Shown one piece after another: positions 26,139-34,674 of a stretch of 64,000 nucleotides of DNA. Source of the DNA: Achromobacter mucicolens (lineage in GTDB: Bacteria; Pseudomonadota; Gammaproteobacteria; Burkholderiales; Burkholderiaceae_B); NCBI RefSeq assembly GCF_902859725.1, contig NZ_CADIJP010000003.1, positions 62,001 through 126,000 on the forward strand. The letters run 5' to 3'. Positions within the stretch are counted from its first letter, which is position 1. Every line of letters begins with the position of its first letter. The notes under the pieces are model-generated. The model was not told where the DNA came from. It did no database searches and saw only the letters and a list, made by a program, of their open reading frames with translations. Made by a program: the position numbers and the translations under genes.

Positions 26139-27770
26139 ATGCGCATCGCGGCAATCGCACACTTCTTGCGTCGTTTCCTTCTGGCATGGCTGCTGGCCGT
26201 GCCGGCGATGGCCGCGCCCGCGGCCGCCGCCGGCGTGGACCCCGCCCTGCTTGCGCCGCTGGCCGGCGACGACACCGACGCCAGGCTGCAAGCGATTGCC
26301 GCGCTGGGCCAACTGCCCGATCCGGGCGCCGCGGCGGTGCTGCAGGCGCTGGGTAGCGACCAGCTCTACGCCACCGCCGACGGCCGCGTGCTGATCGGCA
26401 CGAGCGGCACGCGCGCCACCGATCCGTCCACGGGCGCGGCCGTGGACCTGCCTGCGGATGCGGGCACGATTTCCATCAACAACCGCCTGCGCCGCGCCAT
26501 CGAGGCCGCGCTGGCGGGATCGCGTCTGTTCTCCGACAACGCCAATGAACGGCTCGCCGCGGCGCGGCGGCTGCAGCAGACGGGCGACCCCGCGCGCCTG
26601 CCCATGCTGGAAAAGGCGCTGGCGGCTGAAAAGAACGAGGCCGTGCGCGACGCGCTGCTGATCGCGCAGGCCAATCTGGAACTGAAAAGCGAAGACCCCG
26701 CAAAGCGCCGCCACGCCGTGCAAGTGCTGGGCGACACCCAGAACGCCGCGTTCCGGCCCACACTGGCCGCCCTGACGCAGGAGCGCGACGGCACGTACGC
26801 AGAACCCGATGCCGGCGTGCGCGAGGCGGCGGCCAACGCGGTCAAGCAGATCGACCGGCACCTGGCCACGATCGAATGGGCGGGCAATCTGTTTTACGGC
26901 GTCAGCCTGGGCAGCGTGCTGCTGCTGGCGGCGCTGGGTCTTGCCATCACCTTCGGCCTGATGGGTGTCATCAACATGGCGCATGGCGAGCTGCTGATGA
27001 TCGGCGCCTACGTGACGTATGTGGTGCAGACGCTGTTTCGCGCGTGGCTGCCGGGCTGGCTGGACTGGTACGTGGTGGCCGCCCTGCCGCTCGCGTTCGT
27101 CGTGACGGCGCTGGTCGGCATGGCGCTGGAGCGCACCGTGATCCGCTGGCTGTATGGCCGCCCGCTGGAGACGCTGCTGGCCACCTGGGGCATCAGTCTG
27201 ATGCTGATGCAGGGCGTGCGGTCGCTCTTCGGCGCGCAGAACGTCGAGGTCGGCAATCCCAGCTGGATGTCGGGCGGCGTGAACGTGCTGGGCGGCCTGG
27301 TGCTGACGTACAACCGGATCGTCATCATCGGCTTCGCTTTCTTTGTGGTCTTTCTGGTGTGGGCACTCTTGAACCACACGCGGCTGGGCCTCTTTGTGCG
27401 CGCCATCACGCAGAACCGGCGGATGGCCGACTGCGTGGGCGTGCCGACCGGCCGCATCGACATGCTGGCCTTCGGCCTGGGCTCGGGCATCGCCGGGCTG
27501 GCGGGCGTGGCGCTCTCGCAGCTTGGCAACGTCGGGCCCGACCTGGGCCGCGGCTACATCGTGGACTCGTTCATGGTGGTGGTGCTGGGCGGCGTGGGCC
27601 AGCTGGCCGGCACGGTCATCGCCGCGCTGGGCCTGGGTGGCGTGAATAAATTCCTGGAGCCTTACGCGGGAGCTGTCATGGCCAAGATCACCATCCTGGT
27701 GCTCATCGTGCTGTTCGTCCAAAAGCGGCCGCAAGGCCTGTTTGCCCCCAAAGGCCGGAGCGTCGAATGA
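26139..27770 (+). CDS. urtB: Urea ABC transporter permease UrtB
   Basis: Inner-membrane permease of 543 residues. A signal-like segment (FLLAWLLAVPAMAAP) and about 200 residues of helical, repeat-like sequence (TDARLQAIAALGQLPDPGA; RLPMLEKALAAEKNEAVRDA) come before the LivH-type permease domain, which begins near FYGVSLGSVLLLAALGLAIT. The N-terminal extension is normal for UrtB. Hallmark MGVINMAHGELLMIGAYVTY is present. It overlaps urtC by ATGA. Confidence 0.94.
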   Translation: MRIAAIAHFLRRFLLAWLLAVPAMAAPAAAAGVDPALLAPLAGDDTDARLQAIAALGQLPDPGAAAVLQALGSDQLYATADGRVLIGTSGTRATDPSTGAAVDLPADAGTISINNRLRRAIEAALAGSRLFSDNANERLAAARRLQQTGDPARLPMLEKALAAEKNEAVRDALLIAQANLELKSEDPAKRRHAVQVLGDTQNAAFRPTLAALTQERDGTYAEPDAGVREAAANAVKQIDRHLATIEWAGNLFYGVSLGSVLLLAALGLAITFGLMGVINMAHGELLMIGAYVTYVVQTLFRAWLPGWLDWYVVAALPLAFVVTALVGMALERTVIRWLYGRPLETLLATWGISLMLMQGVRSLFGAQNVEVGNPSWMSGGVNVLGGLVLTYNRIVIIGFAFFVVFLVWALLNHTRLGLFVRAITQNRRMADCVGVPTGRIDMLAFGLGSGIAGLAGVALSQLGNVGPDLGRGYIVDSFMVVVLGGVGQLAGTVIAALGLGGVNKFLEPYAGAVMAKITILVLIVLFVQKRPQGLFAPKGRSVE

Positions 27771-28894
27771 AACAGACCGCGCTGACCGACCTGAACCTGC
27801 TGGCACGCCGCCCGCTCTTCTCTGGCCGGGTGTGGGCCGCGCTGGCTGCGGGAGTTGTCCTGCTGGCCCTCCTTCCGCTGATGAATCTGTGGTTTCCGCC
27901 GGGCCATACGCTGCACGTGTCGGCCTATGCCGTGGCTTTGCTCGGCAAATTCATGTGCTACGCGATGGCGGCGCTGGCGCTGGACCTGGTGTGGGGCTAT
28001 GCGGGCATCCTGTCGCTGGGCCACGGCCTGTTCTTTGCGCTGGGCGGCTACGCGCACGGCATGTACCTGATGCGCGCCATCGGCCGCGACGGCGTCTACC
28101 AGAGCGACCTGCCCGACTTCATGGTGTTCCTGGACTGGAAGACTTACCCCTGGTATTGGTCCTTCACCGAACACTTCTGGTACGCGATGCTGCTGGTGGT
28201 GCTGGTGCCCGGCGTGCTGGCCTTCGTGTTCGGCTACTTTGCGTTCCGCTCGCGCATCAAAGGGGTGTACTTCTCGATCATCACGCAGGCGCTGACCTTT
28301 GCCGCGATGCTGCTGTTCTTTCGCAATGACACGGGCTTTGGCGGCAACAACGGCTTTACCGACTTCAAGCGCATCCTGGGCTTTGACATCACCGCGCCCG
28401 GCACGCGCGCCACGCTCTACTGGGTGACGCTTGCCGCGCTGGCCGGCGCGCTGATCCTGGCGCGCGCGGTCACGCAAAGCAAGCTGGGGCGCGTGCTGAC
28501 CGCCGTGCGCGACGCCGAGAGCCGCGTGCGCTTCATCGGCTACGACCCGCTGGGCTTCAAGCTGTTCGTGTGGACGCTGTCGGCCGTGCTGTGCGGCATC
28601 GCGGGCGCGCTGTACGTGCCGCAGGTCGGCATCATCAACCCGGGAGAGATGTCCACCGAGAACTCCATTGAAATGGTGATCTGGGTGGCCACGGGCGGGC
28701 GCGGCACGCTGATCGGTCCCATCATCGGCGCGGGCGCCGTCAACGGGCTGAAGACCTGGTTCACCAGCGTGCTGCCGGAATACTGGTTGTACGCGCTGGG
28801 CCTCATCTTCGTCCTGGTGACGCTGTTCCTGCCCACCGGCATCGTGGGCCTTGCCCGCCGCATCGCGGCCCGCTTCCAGGAGAAGAAGGCATGA
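27767..28894 (+). CDS. urtC: Urea ABC transporter permease UrtC
   Basis: LivM-type permease of 375 residues with about nine or ten helices. Motifs are ALALDLVWGYAGILSLGHGL in the first half, and GVYFSIITQALTFAAMLLFF with GGNNGFTDFKRILGF, typical of UrtC. Its start overlaps urtB (ATGA at 27767-27770) and its end overlaps urtD (ATGA at 28891-28894), so the operon is translationally coupled. It pairs with UrtB to form the membrane channel. Confidence 0.94.
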   Translation: MKQTALTDLNLLARRPLFSGRVWAALAAGVVLLALLPLMNLWFPPGHTLHVSAYAVALLGKFMCYAMAALALDLVWGYAGILSLGHGLFFALGGYAHGMYLMRAIGRDGVYQSDLPDFMVFLDWKTYPWYWSFTEHFWYAMLLVVLVPGVLAFVFGYFAFRSRIKGVYFSIITQALTFAAMLLFFRNDTGFGGNNGFTDFKRILGFDITAPGTRATLYWVTLAALAGALILARAVTQSKLGRVLTAVRDAESRVRFIGYDPLGFKLFVWTLSAVLCGIAGALYVPQVGIINPGEMSTENSIEMVIWVATGGRGTLIGPIIGAGAVNGLKTWFTSVLPEYWLYALGLIFVLVTLFLPTGIVGLARRIAARFQEKKA

Positions 28895-29730
28895 CCACCA
28901 CGCACACCGAATCGGCCATGCTGGACGGCGGCCCCAGCGGCGACGCCGGCTACGGCCGCGTCAGTCCCAAGGGCCTGGACACCAGCCACGGCGCGATCCT
29001 GTACCTGGAAGGCATCACGGTCAGCTTCGACGGCTTCAAGGCGCTGAACGACCTGACGCTGGACATCGGCGTGGGCGAGCTGCGCTGCATCATCGGCCCC
29101 AATGGCGCGGGCAAGACCACGATGATGGACGTGATCACCGGCAAGACGCGGCCCACGTCCGGCACGGCCTACTTTGGCCAGAGCATCGACCTGACCACGC
29201 TGAGCGAGGCGCAGATCGCGCACGCCGGCATCGGCCGCAAATTCCAGCGCCCCACGGTGTTCGAGCAGCACACCGTGTTCGAGAACCTGGAGCTGGCCAT
29301 GAAGACGGACAAGCGCGTGCGCCCCACCCTGTTCTCGCGGCTGTCCAGCGAACAGGCCGACCGGATCGGCGAGACGCTGGACCTGATCCGGCTGCGGCCC
29401 GAGGTCTGGCGCCCCGCGGGCCTGCTGTCGCACGGGCAGAAGCAGTGGCTGGAGATCGGCATGCTGCTGATGCAGGAACCACAGCTGCTGTTGCTGGACG
29501 AACCCGTGGCGGGCATGACCGACGCCGAAACCGAACGTACCGGCGAGCTCTTGAACGAACTGCGGGGCCGCCATTCCCTGATGGTGGTGGAACACGACAT
29601 GGACTTCGTCAACCAGATCGCGGGCGACGGCAAGGTCACCGTGCTGCATGAAGGGTCCGTGCTGGCCGAGGGGCCGATGAGCCGCGTGCAGGCCGACCCG
29701 CGCGTGATCGAAGTCTATCTGGGGCGCTGA
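28891..29730 (+). CDS. urtD: Urea ABC transporter ATPase UrtD
   Basis: A 279-residue ABC ATPase on the cytoplasmic face. Walker A is IIGPNGAGKTTMMDVITGK, the signature region LLSHGQKQWLEIGMLLMQ, and Walker B LLLLDEPVAGMTDAETERTG; the last is characteristic of UrtD. About 30 residues precede the ABC fold. It is coupled to urtC by ATGA and ends 2 bp before urtE. With UrtE it powers the urea importer. Confidence 0.95.
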   Translation: MTTTHTESAMLDGGPSGDAGYGRVSPKGLDTSHGAILYLEGITVSFDGFKALNDLTLDIGVGELRCIIGPNGAGKTTMMDVITGKTRPTSGTAYFGQSIDLTTLSEAQIAHAGIGRKFQRPTVFEQHTVFENLELAMKTDKRVRPTLFSRLSSEQADRIGETLDLIRLRPEVWRPAGLLSHGQKQWLEIGMLLMQEPQLLLLDEPVAGMTDAETERTGELLNELRGRHSLMVVEHDMDFVNQIAGDGKVTVLHEGSVLAEGPMSRVQADPRVIEVYLGR

Positions 29731-29732
29731 AC

Positions 29733-30431
29733 ATGCTAGACGTAAGCACGATCGACCAATACTACGGCGGCAGCCACACCCTGCGCGGCGTGTCGCTGTC
29801 GGTGCGCCAAGGCGAATGCCTGGCACTGCTGGGCCGCAATGGCGTGGGCAAGACGACGCTGCTCAAGTGTGTGATGGGCGTGCTGCCCGTGGCGCGCGGC
29901 GGCATCACGTTCGACGGCGCCGACATCACCCGCCTGGCGCCGCATCAGCGCGCCGCGCGCGGCATGGCCTATGTGCCGCAGGGCCGCGACATCTTCGCGC
30001 GGCTGACGGTCGAAGAGAACATCCTGATGGGCATGGCGACCAAGCCCGCGGCCCGGGCCCGCCGCATCAAGGAAGAAGTCTTCGAGCTGTTTCCCGTGCT
30101 GAAAAGCATGTTGTCGCGGCGCGGCGGCGACCTGTCGGGCGGGCAACAGCAGCAGCTGGCCATCGCGCGGGCGCTGGTGGCCGAGCCCAAGCTCATCATC
30201 CTGGACGAGCCCACGGAAGGCATCCAGCCGTCCATCATCAAGGACATCGCGCGCGTCATCCACATGCTGCGCCAGCGCGGCGACATCGCGATCCTGCTGT
30301 GCGAGCAGTATTTCGACTTTGCGCGCGAATTGGCCGACCAGTTCGTGGTGCTGTCGCGCGGCGAGGTGGTGGCCCGCGGCGGGCGCGATGCGATCGACGG
30401 CGAGGACGTGCGGCGGCATCTATCGGTTTGA
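29733..30431 (+). CDS. urtE: Urea ABC transporter ATPase UrtE
   Basis: A 232-residue LivF-type ABC ATPase. Walker A is LLGRNGVGKTTLLKCVMG, the signature DLSGGQQQQLAIARAL, and Walker B IILDEPTEGIQPSIIKDIAR, the DEPTEGIQP form typical of UrtE. ATG 29733 lies 2 bp after the urtD stop. It is the last urt gene; the next gene (arsC-like) starts 111 bp later and seems unrelated. Confidence 0.95.
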   Translation: MLDVSTIDQYYGGSHTLRGVSLSVRQGECLALLGRNGVGKTTLLKCVMGVLPVARGGITFDGADITRLAPHQRAARGMAYVPQGRDIFARLTVEENILMGMATKPAARARRIKEEVFELFPVLKSMLSRRGGDLSGGQQQQLAIARALVAEPKLIILDEPTEGIQPSIIKDIARVIHMLRQRGDIAILLCEQYFDFARELADQFVVLSRGEVVARGGRDAIDGEDVRRHLSV

Positions 30432-30542
30432 GGGGCGGCGCGGCGCTAATCGTTGGGCGCCGCGGATGGACTATGCTCCGGGTCTTGCAGCATGCATTTG
30501 CATCGCGCATCGGCATTACGCAACACCCGAACAGGAGCCCTC

Positions 30543-30971
30543 ATGTCCGACGTCACCATCTACCACAACCCCAAGTGCGGCACCTCGCGCAACACGCTGG
30601 GCCTGATCCGCAACGCGGGCATCGAGCCGCAGGTCGTGCTGTACCTGGAAACGCCGCCTTCCCGCGACACACTCAAGGCGCTGTTCAAGCAGGCTGGCAT
30701 CAGCGTGCGCGATGCGCTGCGCGAAAAGGGCACGCCGTATGCGGAGCTGGGTCTGGACGACACGTCGCTTTCGGATGACGCGCTGCTAGATGCGATCGAA
30801 CAGCATCCCATTCTTTTGAACCGCCCCTTTGTGTCGACGCCGCTGGGCGCGAAGCTGTGCCGGCCGTGCGAACTGGTGTTGGATATTCTTCCGTCCCCGC
30901 AGCAAGGCGCGTTCGCCAAGGAAAGCGGCGAGCCCGTCATCGACGCGCAAGGCAATCGCATCCAGAAGTAA
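30543..30971 (+). CDS. arsC: Arsenate reductase, glutaredoxin-coupled ArsC type
   Basis: A 142-residue cytoplasmic protein of the ArsC family that reduces arsenate to arsenite using glutathione and glutaredoxin. The catalytic loop is YHNPKCGTSRNT with Cys12. Arg in ILLNRPFVSTPLGAKLCRP corresponds to the arsenate-binding arginine region of ArsC. Length matches the 140-residue enzymes. It is 30 kb from the arsB-type gene and has no arsR neighbour, so a role in arsenic resistance is likely but not proved by context; YffB/Spx-like relatives exist. Confidence 0.88.
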   Translation: MSDVTIYHNPKCGTSRNTLGLIRNAGIEPQVVLYLETPPSRDTLKALFKQAGISVRDALREKGTPYAELGLDDTSLSDDALLDAIEQHPILLNRPFVSTPLGAKLCRPCELVLDILPSPQQGAFAKESGEPVIDAQGNRIQK

Positions 30972-31062
30972 AAGCGGCCGCATCCAAGCGCTTTGCAAGG
31001 GAATTGACGGGTACGGTCATTACCATCGCGGCAACCGAATCATTACGCCGAGATGACGTGTC

Positions 31063-31668
31063 ATGGATTTCCTGGAAAGCTTCAACCAGTCCCTTTTTCT
31101 TTTTATCAATGCCGACCCCGCCACGCCCGCGTGGCGGATCCACGCCGCCATGCTAGTGGCAAACAAGCTCATCCTGCTGATTCCGGGTGTCATGGCCGCC
31201 GTGTGGCTGTGGGGCAGACAAGCCCAGCGCAGCCTGATGCTCAAGGCGCTGGCCAGCGTCGCCGTGGCCCTGGGGCTCAGCTACGTGTGCGGCGCGCTAT
31301 GGCCGCATCCGCGTCCCTTCGTGATCGGCCTGGGTCACGTCTTCTTCGCGCACAAGCCCACGTCGTCTTTTCCCAGCAATCACACGATCATCATCGCCGC
31401 CTTCGCCTTCGCGCTGATCCTGGACAGGCGCTGGGCGGGATGGGGCTGGCTGGCGTTGGCGGGCGCCTTGCTCGTGGGGACGTCGCGCGTGTATCTGGGC
31501 GTGCATTTCCCGCTGGATATCGCGGGCGGATTGCTGCTGGCGCCCTTGGCTGCGGCCATCACGGTTCCGGTGTGGCAACGCGCGGGCGAACCGCTGACGG
31601 GGGTGGCGCAGGAGGTGTACCGCAAGGTGCTGGCCCTGCCGATTGCGCGCGGATGGATCCGGGCGTAA
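31063..31668 (+). CDS. PAP2-superfamily phosphatase (undecaprenyl-diphosphatase-like)
   Basis: A 201-residue membrane phosphatase with about five helices. The acid-phosphatase motifs are present: PHPRPF (motif 1), SSFPSNHT (motif 2, catalytic His) and SRVYLGVHFPLDI (motif 3). Size and motifs resemble BcrC-type undecaprenyl-diphosphatases, which recycle the lipid carrier for cell-wall synthesis, but other lipid phosphates are possible. It starts 91 bp after the arsC-like gene and faces the Bug gene, with a strong palindromic terminator between them. Confidence 0.88.
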   Translation: MDFLESFNQSLFLFINADPATPAWRIHAAMLVANKLILLIPGVMAAVWLWGRQAQRSLMLKALASVAVALGLSYVCGALWPHPRPFVIGLGHVFFAHKPTSSFPSNHTIIIAAFAFALILDRRWAGWGWLALAGALLVGTSRVYLGVHFPLDIAGGLLLAPLAAAITVPVWQRAGEPLTGVAQEVYRKVLALPIARGWIRA

Positions 31669-31669
31669 C

Positions 31670-31697
31670 GGTGGCCGCGACGGCCGTCGCGGCCACC
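31670..31697. terminator. Perfect 28-bp palindrome, bidirectional terminator
   Basis: GGTGGCCGCGAC, GGCC and GTCGCGGCCACC form a fully self-complementary 28-bp sequence in the 36-bp gap between two convergent genes. It begins 1 bp after the phosphatase stop and ends 7 bp before the Bug gene stop. There is no T-run on either strand. Confidence 0.6.
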
Positions 31698-31704
31698 CTG
31701 CCCC

Positions 31705-32685
31705 TCAATTGATCGCGACCTTGGCTTCCTTGACCAGCTTCGCGTAATTTGCCGTATCGGCGCCGATGCGCGCCTTCATCTCCGCGGGCGTGTCGCCGAT
31801 CGGCACCGCGCCGATCTCGGCCATGCGCCGCGTGAAGTCCGGCGAACGGATGATCTTCACCATCTCGGCATTGAGCCTGTCGACCACGTCCTTGGGCGCC
31901 GCCGCGGGCGCCAGCACGCCGAACCACGTGCCCATGTTGAACGGCTTCAGACCCGCCTCTTCCATTGTCGGCACGTCCGGCAGCGCGGCCGAACGCTGGT
32001 TCGTGGTCACGGCCAGCGCGCGCAATTTTCCGCTCTGGATGTGCGCAAGCACCGGGGTGATGGTGTCGAACGACATGTCGATCTGCCCGCCCAGCAGGTC
32101 GGTCGTCAGCGGCCCGCTGCCCTTGTACGGCACATGCAGGAGCTGCACGTTGCCCGCGCGCTCGAATTGCGCGCCAATCAGGTGCTGGCCCGTGCCCATG
32201 CCGTTGGATCCGTAGGTCAGCTTGCCGGGCGAGGCCTGCGCCAGCTTCAGCAGCGAGGCCACGTCCTTGGCTGGCAGTTTGGGATTGACGACCAGCACAT
32301 TCGGCACGAGCGCCACGGTGGTGACCGGTGCGAAGTCCTTCTGGAAGTCGTAGTTCAGGTTCTTGTAGACGCTGGTGGCGATGGTGTGATGCACCGCGCC
32401 CATCAGCAGCGTGTAGCCGTCCGGCGCAGCCTTGGCCACGTAGTCGGCGCCCAGCGTCGACCCCGCCCCCGGCTTGTTCTCCACCACCACCGGCTGGCCC
32501 AGACTCTTGGCCAGCTCTTGCCCCAATGCGCGCGCCAGCACATCCGTCGTGCCGCCGGCCGGAAACGGCACGACGAGGTTCACCGGGCGGGACGGATAGG
32601 ACTGCGCCTGGGCGCCGCCCGCGAATGAAACGCCGATCAGGCAGGCGAGCGCCAAGGCGCGCGTCGTCATCGCTTTCTTTTGCAT
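31705..32685 (-). CDS. Bug-type tripartite tricarboxylate transporter substrate receptor
   Basis: A 326-residue periplasmic solute receptor of the TctC/Bug family, greatly expanded in Bordetella and relatives. The signal peptide ends in GGAQAQS. The mature start SYPSRPVNLVVPFPAGGTTD and DYVAKAAPDGYTLLMG are family signatures. The start at 32685 has AGGAGAC upstream. No TctA/TctB genes are nearby, which is usual for orphan Bug receptors. The dehydrogenase upstream on the same strand (108 bp gap) suggests a dicarboxylate such as tartrate or malate as ligand; this is inference. Confidence 0.92.
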   Translation of the reverse strand: MQKKAMTTRALALACLIGVSFAGGAQAQSYPSRPVNLVVPFPAGGTTDVLARALGQELAKSLGQPVVVENKPGAGSTLGADYVAKAAPDGYTLLMGAVHHTIATSVYKNLNYDFQKDFAPVTTVALVPNVLVVNPKLPAKDVASLLKLAQASPGKLTYGSNGMGTGQHLIGAQFERAGNVQLLHVPYKGSGPLTTDLLGGQIDMSFDTITPVLAHIQSGKLRALAVTTNQRSAALPDVPTMEEAGLKPFNMGTWFGVLAPAAAPKDVVDRLNAEMVKIIRSPDFTRRMAEIGAVPIGDTPAEMKARIGADTANYAKLVKEAKVAIN

Positions 32686-32744
32686 GATTTGTCTCCTGAC
32701 TACGAATGAGCTTCGCTTGTTGTTGTGTTGCCCGGTGCGGGCAG

Positions 32745-32757
32745 GGTGTCAGACACC
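32745..32757. repeat. Short palindromic repeat GGTGTCAGACACC, copy 1
   Basis: A 13-bp near-palindrome (central A/T apart) in the gap between the dehydrogenase and the Bug gene. The identical or reverse-complement sequence occurs three more times at 56365-56475. All four copies are intergenic. Confidence 0.7.
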
Positions 32758-32792
32758 GACACCTGTGCATGGAGTCTGCACCCGGAATCCCG

Positions 32793-33878
32793 CTACGCCG
32801 CCTTGGCCTGTGCCGATTCCGCCAGCTTTGCGCAGACCGCCTGGGTCACCTGCTCGGTCGTCGCGCGCCCACCCAGATCGCCGGTATGCAGCGCGGGATC
32901 GGCGGTGACGCTTTCGATGGCCTGCATCAGCCGTGCAGCCGCTTCGGTTTCGCCCAGGTGCTCCAGCAGCATCACCACCGACCAGAATGTTCCGACCGGA
33001 TTGGCCAGCCCCTTGCCCATGATGTCGAAGGCCGAGCCGTGGATGGGTTCAAACATTGACGGATAGCGCCGCTCGGGATCGATGTTGCCGGTGGGCGCGA
33101 TGCCCAGGCTGCCGGCCAGCGCCGCGGCCAGGTCGCTCAGGATGTCGGCGTGCAGGTTGGTGGCGACGATGGTGTCCAGCGAGGCGGGGCGATTGACCAT
33201 GCGCGCGGTGGCGGCATCGACCAGTTCCTTGTCCCAGGTCACGTCCGGAAACTCGCGGCTGACCTGCACGGCGATCTCGTCCCACATCACCATGGCATGG
33301 CGCTGCGCGTTGGACTTGGTGACGACGGTCAACAGCTTGCGCGGCCGCGACTGCGCCAGCTTGAACGCAAAGCGCAGGATGCGCTCGACGCCGGCGCGCG
33401 TCATGATCGATACGTCGGTCGCGGCCTCGATGGGATGGCCCTGATGCACGCGGCCGCCCACGCCGGAGTATTCGCCTTCGGAGTTCTCGCGCACGATTAC
33501 CCAGTTCAGCTGTTCGGGCGTGCAGCGCTTGAGCGGCGCGTCGATGCCCGGCAGGATGCGCGTGGGACGCACGTTGGCGTATTGGTCGAAGCCCTGGCAG
33601 ATCTTCAGGCGCAGGCCCCACAGCGTGATGTGATCGGCGATGTCGGGGTCGCCCGCCGAGCCGAACAGGATCGCGTCCTTGTCGCGCAGCGCGTCCAGCC
33701 CGTCGGCCGGCATCATGACGCCATGCTTGCGGTAATAGTCCCCGCCCCAGTCGAAATCCTGGAACTCGAAACGCAGCCCGCCCTGGGCCGCCAGTTCCTG
33801 CATGACGCGCTGGCCGGCGGGAATTACTTCCTTGCCGATGCCGTCGCCGGGGATGGTTGCAATGCGATAGGTCTTCAT
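32793..33878 (-). CDS. Tartrate/D-malate dehydrogenase-type decarboxylating enzyme
   Basis: A 361-residue member of the isocitrate/isopropylmalate dehydrogenase family. Features are IATIPGDGIGKEVIPAG at the N terminus, the substrate motif VRENSEGEYSGVGGR typical of the TtuC/DmlA group, NLHADILSDLAAALAGSLG (metal-binding Asp residues) and FEPIHGSAFDIMGKG. Expected reaction: NAD-dependent oxidation and decarboxylation of D-malate or tartrate. ATG 33878 begins the conserved N terminus. The Bug receptor follows on the same strand, suggesting uptake and use of one dicarboxylate. Confidence 0.9.
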   Translation of the reverse strand: MKTYRIATIPGDGIGKEVIPAGQRVMQELAAQGGLRFEFQDFDWGGDYYRKHGVMMPADGLDALRDKDAILFGSAGDPDIADHITLWGLRLKICQGFDQYANVRPTRILPGIDAPLKRCTPEQLNWVIVRENSEGEYSGVGGRVHQGHPIEAATDVSIMTRAGVERILRFAFKLAQSRPRKLLTVVTKSNAQRHAMVMWDEIAVQVSREFPDVTWDKELVDAATARMVNRPASLDTIVATNLHADILSDLAAALAGSLGIAPTGNIDPERRYPSMFEPIHGSAFDIMGKGLANPVGTFWSVVMLLEHLGETEAAARLMQAIESVTADPALHTGDLGGRATTEQVTQAVCAKLAESAQAKAA

Positions 33879-33879
33879 G

Positions 33880-33914
33880 GTGCCAGCGCTCCGTGCGGAA
33901 TAGTCTGCTGGCAC
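33880..33914. promoter_or_regulatory. Inverted repeat abutting the dehydrogenase start
   Basis: GTGCCAGC (33880-33887) and GCTGGCAC (33907-33914) are perfect 8-nt arms, 19 nt apart, directly upstream of the start codon at 33878 on the minus strand. In RNA the hairpin would hold the ribosome-binding region in or beside the stem; as DNA it could be a repressor site. Role inferred. Confidence 0.4.
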
Positions 33915-33961
33915 TGTACCGAGCGCGGCGCGTGGCGCACGCGCCCAAATTCACAACATTT

Positions 33962-34528
33962 TCAACCTGAAGTTGAAAGTGCGGAATGGGTCGGCGACGG
34001 CGGCTGCGCGCTGCGCCAGCCCGCCTCGTGCGCCAGCAGCCAGCGCTTGCGGGCAAGGCCGCCGCCGTACCCCGTCAGCGCGGCGTTGGCGCCGATCACG
34101 CGGTGGCACGGAATCACGATGCCCACCGGATTGGCGCCATTGGCCAGCCCGACGGCGCGCACCGCCGTGGGCCGCGCGATCCGCGCCGCAAGCGTGCCGT
34201 AGCTGATGGTGCAGCCGCCGTCGATGCCGCGCAGCGCCCGCCAGACCTGCTGCTGGAACGGCGTGCCGCCGAAGGCGACCGGAAGATCCGTGATGGCGCC
34301 TACATCGCCGTCGAAATACGCTTGCAGCGCGCGGCTAGCCTGCGAGGGCTGCGCGGCGCTCTGCAGTTGCACCGCGCCCCGGCCATACTGCCGCTGCAAC
34401 AGCAGGTGCATGCGCGATTCGTAGTCTTCCCAGTCCACGGCGCGCAGGTGGTCCTGCGCATCCGTCAGCACGAGCATCCGGCCGATGGGCGTAGGCACGC
34501 GTTCGAGCAGAAAGGTCTGTATGGGCAT
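33962..34528 (-). CDS. ogt: Methylated-DNA-[protein]-cysteine S-methyltransferase
   Basis: A 188-residue suicide DNA-repair protein that removes methyl groups from O6-methylguanine and O4-methylthymine. The acceptor is Cys141 in GIVIPCHRVIGANAALTGYG; the upstream FQQQVWRALRGI segment belongs to the DNA-binding helix-turn-helix region. ATG 34528. It is divergent from an Ada-AlkA fusion that lacks its own O6-methyltransferase domain, so together the two genes supply the full adaptive-response activity. A large concentric palindrome lies between them. Confidence 0.94.
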   Translation of the reverse strand: MPIQTFLLERVPTPIGRMLVLTDAQDHLRAVDWEDYESRMHLLLQRQYGRGAVQLQSAAQPSQASRALQAYFDGDVGAITDLPVAFGGTPFQQQVWRALRGIDGGCTISYGTLAARIARPTAVRAVGLANGANPVGIVIPCHRVIGANAALTGYGGGLARKRWLLAHEAGWRSAQPPSPTHSALSTSG

Positions 34529-34590
34529 GACGCCGCTCCGGGCTAGGGTTTAAGCCGCCAATATAGACCTGCGGCCCGACCGTGCGCTGG

Positions 34591-34637
34591 CGGTTTTCGG
34601 ACAGCTGTGTGACATTCACATCCCCGTCCGAAATCCG
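34591..34637. promoter_or_regulatory. Concentric nested palindrome between ogt and ada-alkA
   Basis: Outer arms CGGTTTTCGGAC (34591-34602) and GTCCGAAATCCG (34626-34637) pair at 11 of 12 positions. Inside is the perfect TGTGA-cat-TCACA (34608-34620). Both repeats share the same centre at 34614, giving 5-nt gaps on each side. The position is 63 bp from ogt and 38 bp from ada-alkA, consistent with an operator for both genes. Confidence 0.55.
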
Positions 34638-34674
34638 CTAGATCTCGTCCGCCCGGCGGCGTTAGCATCGCCTC

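Noticed and set aside
26025-27806. 593-codon open frame on the minus strand opposite urtB
   Set aside because: Shadow of urtB; Gln/His/Arg-rich and without domain signatures.
30543-30971. arsC-like gene as part of an arsenic island with the arsB-type gene
   Set aside because: The two are about 29 kb apart with unrelated genes between and no arsR nearby, so no island is supported within this window.
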